Position numbers and translations under genes: made by a program | Assembly: GCA_002293105.1 (NCBI GenBank) | Contig: DBCP01000147.1 | Coordinates: 1,174-9,898, forward strand | Length of the DNA: 8,725 bases | Reading direction: 5' to 3' | From: Bacteroidetes bacterium UBA955 | GTDB lineage: Bacteria; Bacteroidota; Bacteroidia; NS11-12g; UBA955 | In this document: positions 7,088 through 8,725 of the stretch, in pieces | Layout: each line of letters begins with the position of its first letter | Numbering within the stretch: position 1 is the stretch's first letter | Notes under the pieces: model-generated | Seen by the model: the letters and a program-made list of their open reading frames with translations, nothing else | What the model was told of the DNA's origin: nothing | The model's database searches: none

Positions 7088-8725
7088 TTAGTTCATGTAA
7101 GAAGCAATCACCGAAGTGTAGGGTTGGGCAAAGGCCGACATTCCACCCCATGATTCACCGTTGATAATCACTTCCTCTTCACCGAGCACCGTACCCACAT
7201 GGGTTGCAGTTACACCCGCCGCTGTGGCCAATTTTATCAAACGGTCCATGCCCGACTGTGCCACTGAAACCACCACTCTGCTTTGACTTTCGCCAAACAA
7301 ACCGGCATCCAGACGCAAACCGCGCTCTGTACACAAATCAAAGCCCATTTTACCAGCCATTGCGCTTTCAAAGCAAGTCACAAACAAACCGCCTTCACTC
7401 ACATCGTGTGCCGATGACACCGCTTGTTCTTTGGACAACGTCTCCAGCAATTGGTGCAGTGCATATTCTTCATCCAAATCAAAAGATGGGCAAGGACTCT
7501 GGGATACGCCTTTCACTTTGGCGATATACTGCGAACTACCCAAATCATTGCGGGTACTTCCCAACAAGACAATGGCATCGCCAGCGGCCTTGAAAGGAAT
7601 GCTCATTCTGTGCGCAGGATCCTCAATGATTCCAACCATTCCAATGGTAGGTGTTGGATAAACCGCCTGTCCGTTGGTGCTTTGGTTATAAAAACTCACG
7701 TTTCCACCAGTTACAGGGGTATCAAACTTTCTGCAAGCCTCTCCCATGCCTTCAATGGCATTTTTGAACTGGTAATACACTTCCTCGTTGTAGGGATTGC
7801 CGAAATTCAAGCAATTGGTGATGGCCGTTGGCACACCGCCGCTACAACGAATATTTCTCGCTGCCTCAGACACCGCGATTTGCGTACCCATATTGGGGTC
7901 AGCATACACGTATCTGCTATTGCAATCCACCGTCAACGCCAAACTCTTGTTCGAGCCCACAATTTTCACAATGGCAGCATCCGATGGCAAGTTGGTAGAT
8001 TCGTTGATTGTTCCCACCATAGAATCGTATTGCTCATAAATCCAACGTTTGCTGGCGATATTGGGCTCATTGCACAAACGCAAAGCAGCCTCCTTGGCTT
8101 CTGTTAAACTCAAATCCGCAACCGAATTCAAATCAAACTTGGCAATTTCTTTCATATATTCAGGCTCAGTCCATGTCCTGCGATACACCGGTGCACCTCC
8201 ACCCAATACCAGAGACTGAGCAGGGATATCGGCTTCCAACACATCGCCCATAAAATAGCGAACGCGCTCAGAATCTGTCACCATCCCAATGTGGGCATAG
8301 GTCAAATCCCACTTCTCCAAAATGGTCTCAACTTCTCTTTCCCTTCCCTTTTCGATGATCACCAACATGCGCTCTTGACTCTCACTGAGCAACAATTCCC
8401 AACCTTTCATGTCGGGCTGACGCATAGGCACTTTATCCAACCACACATCCATTCCCACGTTGGTTTTGGCACTCATTTCACTGGTTGAACAAGTAATACC
8501 GGCCGCACCCATGTCTTGCATACCCACCACAGCACCTGTTTCGATAATTTCCATGCTGGCTTCTAAGATCAACTTCTCCCAAAAAGGATCGCCCACTTGC
8601 ACCGATGGCAAATCAGAAATACTGTCTTCACTCATGTCTTTCGATGCGAAGGCGGCACCATGGATACCGTCTTTTCCTGTAGCTGAACCAAAGATGTAAA
8701 CGGGGTTTCCGGCAGGACCTGCACC
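7088..8725 (-). CDS. purL: Phosphoribosylformylglycinamidine synthase subunit PurL (N-terminus beyond window)
   Basis: PurL converts formylglycinamide ribonucleotide, ATP and ammonia (from PurQ) to FGAM in purine synthesis, in a cytoplasmic PurL-PurQ-PurS complex. The open frame continues through the right edge, giving 545 residues and the stop codon. An internal ATG at 8635 is not the start, because the preceding 30 codons (GAGPAGNPVYIFGSATGKDG onward) are conserved PurL sequence. From family length about 190-200 N-terminal residues are missing, including the first catalytic histidine region. Visible hallmarks of the small bacterial PurL are VQVGDPF, VVGMQDMGAAGITCSTSEMS, YEQYDSMVGT, NPMGTQ-like DPNMGTQIAVSEAARN, TNCLNFGNP, PVTGGNVSFYN, PTPTIGMVG and SSAHDVSEGGL. 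The two halves of the AIRS-like repeat are both represented, and no frameshift or missing motif is seen. It is the first visible gene of the probable four-gene unit running to GT9; its promoter is outside the window. Confidence 0.97.
   Translation of the reverse strand, partial: GAGPAGNPVYIFGSATGKDGIHGAAFASKDMSEDSISDLPSVQVGDPFWEKLILEASMEIIETGAVVGMQDMGAAGITCSTSEMSAKTNVGMDVWLDKVPMRQPDMKGWELLLSESQERMLVIIEKGREREVETILEKWDLTYAHIGMVTDSERVRYFMGDVLEADIPAQSLVLGGGAPVYRRTWTEPEYMKEIAKFDLNSVADLSLTEAKEAALRLCNEPNIASKRWIYEQYDSMVGTINESTNLPSDAAIVKIVGSNKSLALTVDCNSRYVYADPNMGTQIAVSEAARNIRCSGGVPTAITNCLNFGNPYNEEVYYQFKNAIEGMGEACRKFDTPVTGGNVSFYNQSTNGQAVYPTPTIGMVGIIEDPAHRMSIPFKAAGDAIVLLGSTRNDLGSSQYIAKVKGVSQSPCPSFDLDEEYALHQLLETLSKEQAVSSAHDVSEGGLFVTCFESAMAGKMGFDLCTERGLRLDAGLFGESQSRVVVSVAQSGMDRLIKLATAAGVTATHVGTVLGEEEVIINGESWGGMSAFAQPYTSVIASYMN

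Noticed and set aside
7424..8107. 227-codon open frame on the plus strand, antisense to purL
   Set aside because: It lies wholly inside a well-conserved purL frame, its translation shows no recognisable domain, and no promoter or ribosome site precedes it. It is a shadow of purL codon usage.
8633..8635. ATG at 8635 as the purL start
   Set aside because: The frame remains open to the window edge and the 30 upstream codons encode conserved PurL sequence, so this is an internal methionine.

Overview
The window reads as ordinary chromosomal DNA from a member of the Bacteroidota. Three things point there: a fused SecD-SecF translocon protein of the large Bacteroidota type, a short-form PurL, and a promoter in front of secDF that matches the Bacteroidota consensus (TTTG, 17 nt, TAnnTTTG). 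None of the starts I could examine has a clear Shine-Dalgarno sequence, which also fits the phylum. I cannot place it more finely; a Chitinophagia/Sphingobacteriia-like organism is only a guess.

All five genes lie on the minus strand, so the window reads right to left. First is purL, with its N-terminus beyond the right edge (7088-8725). Next come an FAD-dependent amine/amino-acid oxidoreductase of unknown substrate (5941-7077), a PolX-type helix-hairpin-helix/PHP protein (4235-5914), and a GT9 (heptosyltransferase-like) glycosyltransferase (3076-4209). The gaps between these four are 10, 26 and 25 bp and I see no promoter in them, so they look like one transcription unit. After a 67-bp gap carrying its own promoter comes secDF (1-3008), whose last residues lie beyond the left edge. 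No gene-free stretch exceeds 67 bp, and I see no RNA genes, mobile elements, CRISPR arrays or attachment sites.

The genes serve separate housekeeping tasks: purine synthesis, redox chemistry on an unidentified amine, DNA repair or nucleic-acid processing, envelope glycan synthesis, and protein export. Nothing shows that they form one system. The most notable points are the PolX protein, whose polymerase palm has lost two of the three catalytic aspartates while the PHP nuclease motifs are intact; a strong strand-composition shift covering the oxidoreductase and the N-terminal half of PolX; an Ala/Pro/Lys-rich linker inside the periplasmic domain of SecD; and a hydrophilic linker between the two GT9 domains. 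I did not find a convincing new multi-gene system.
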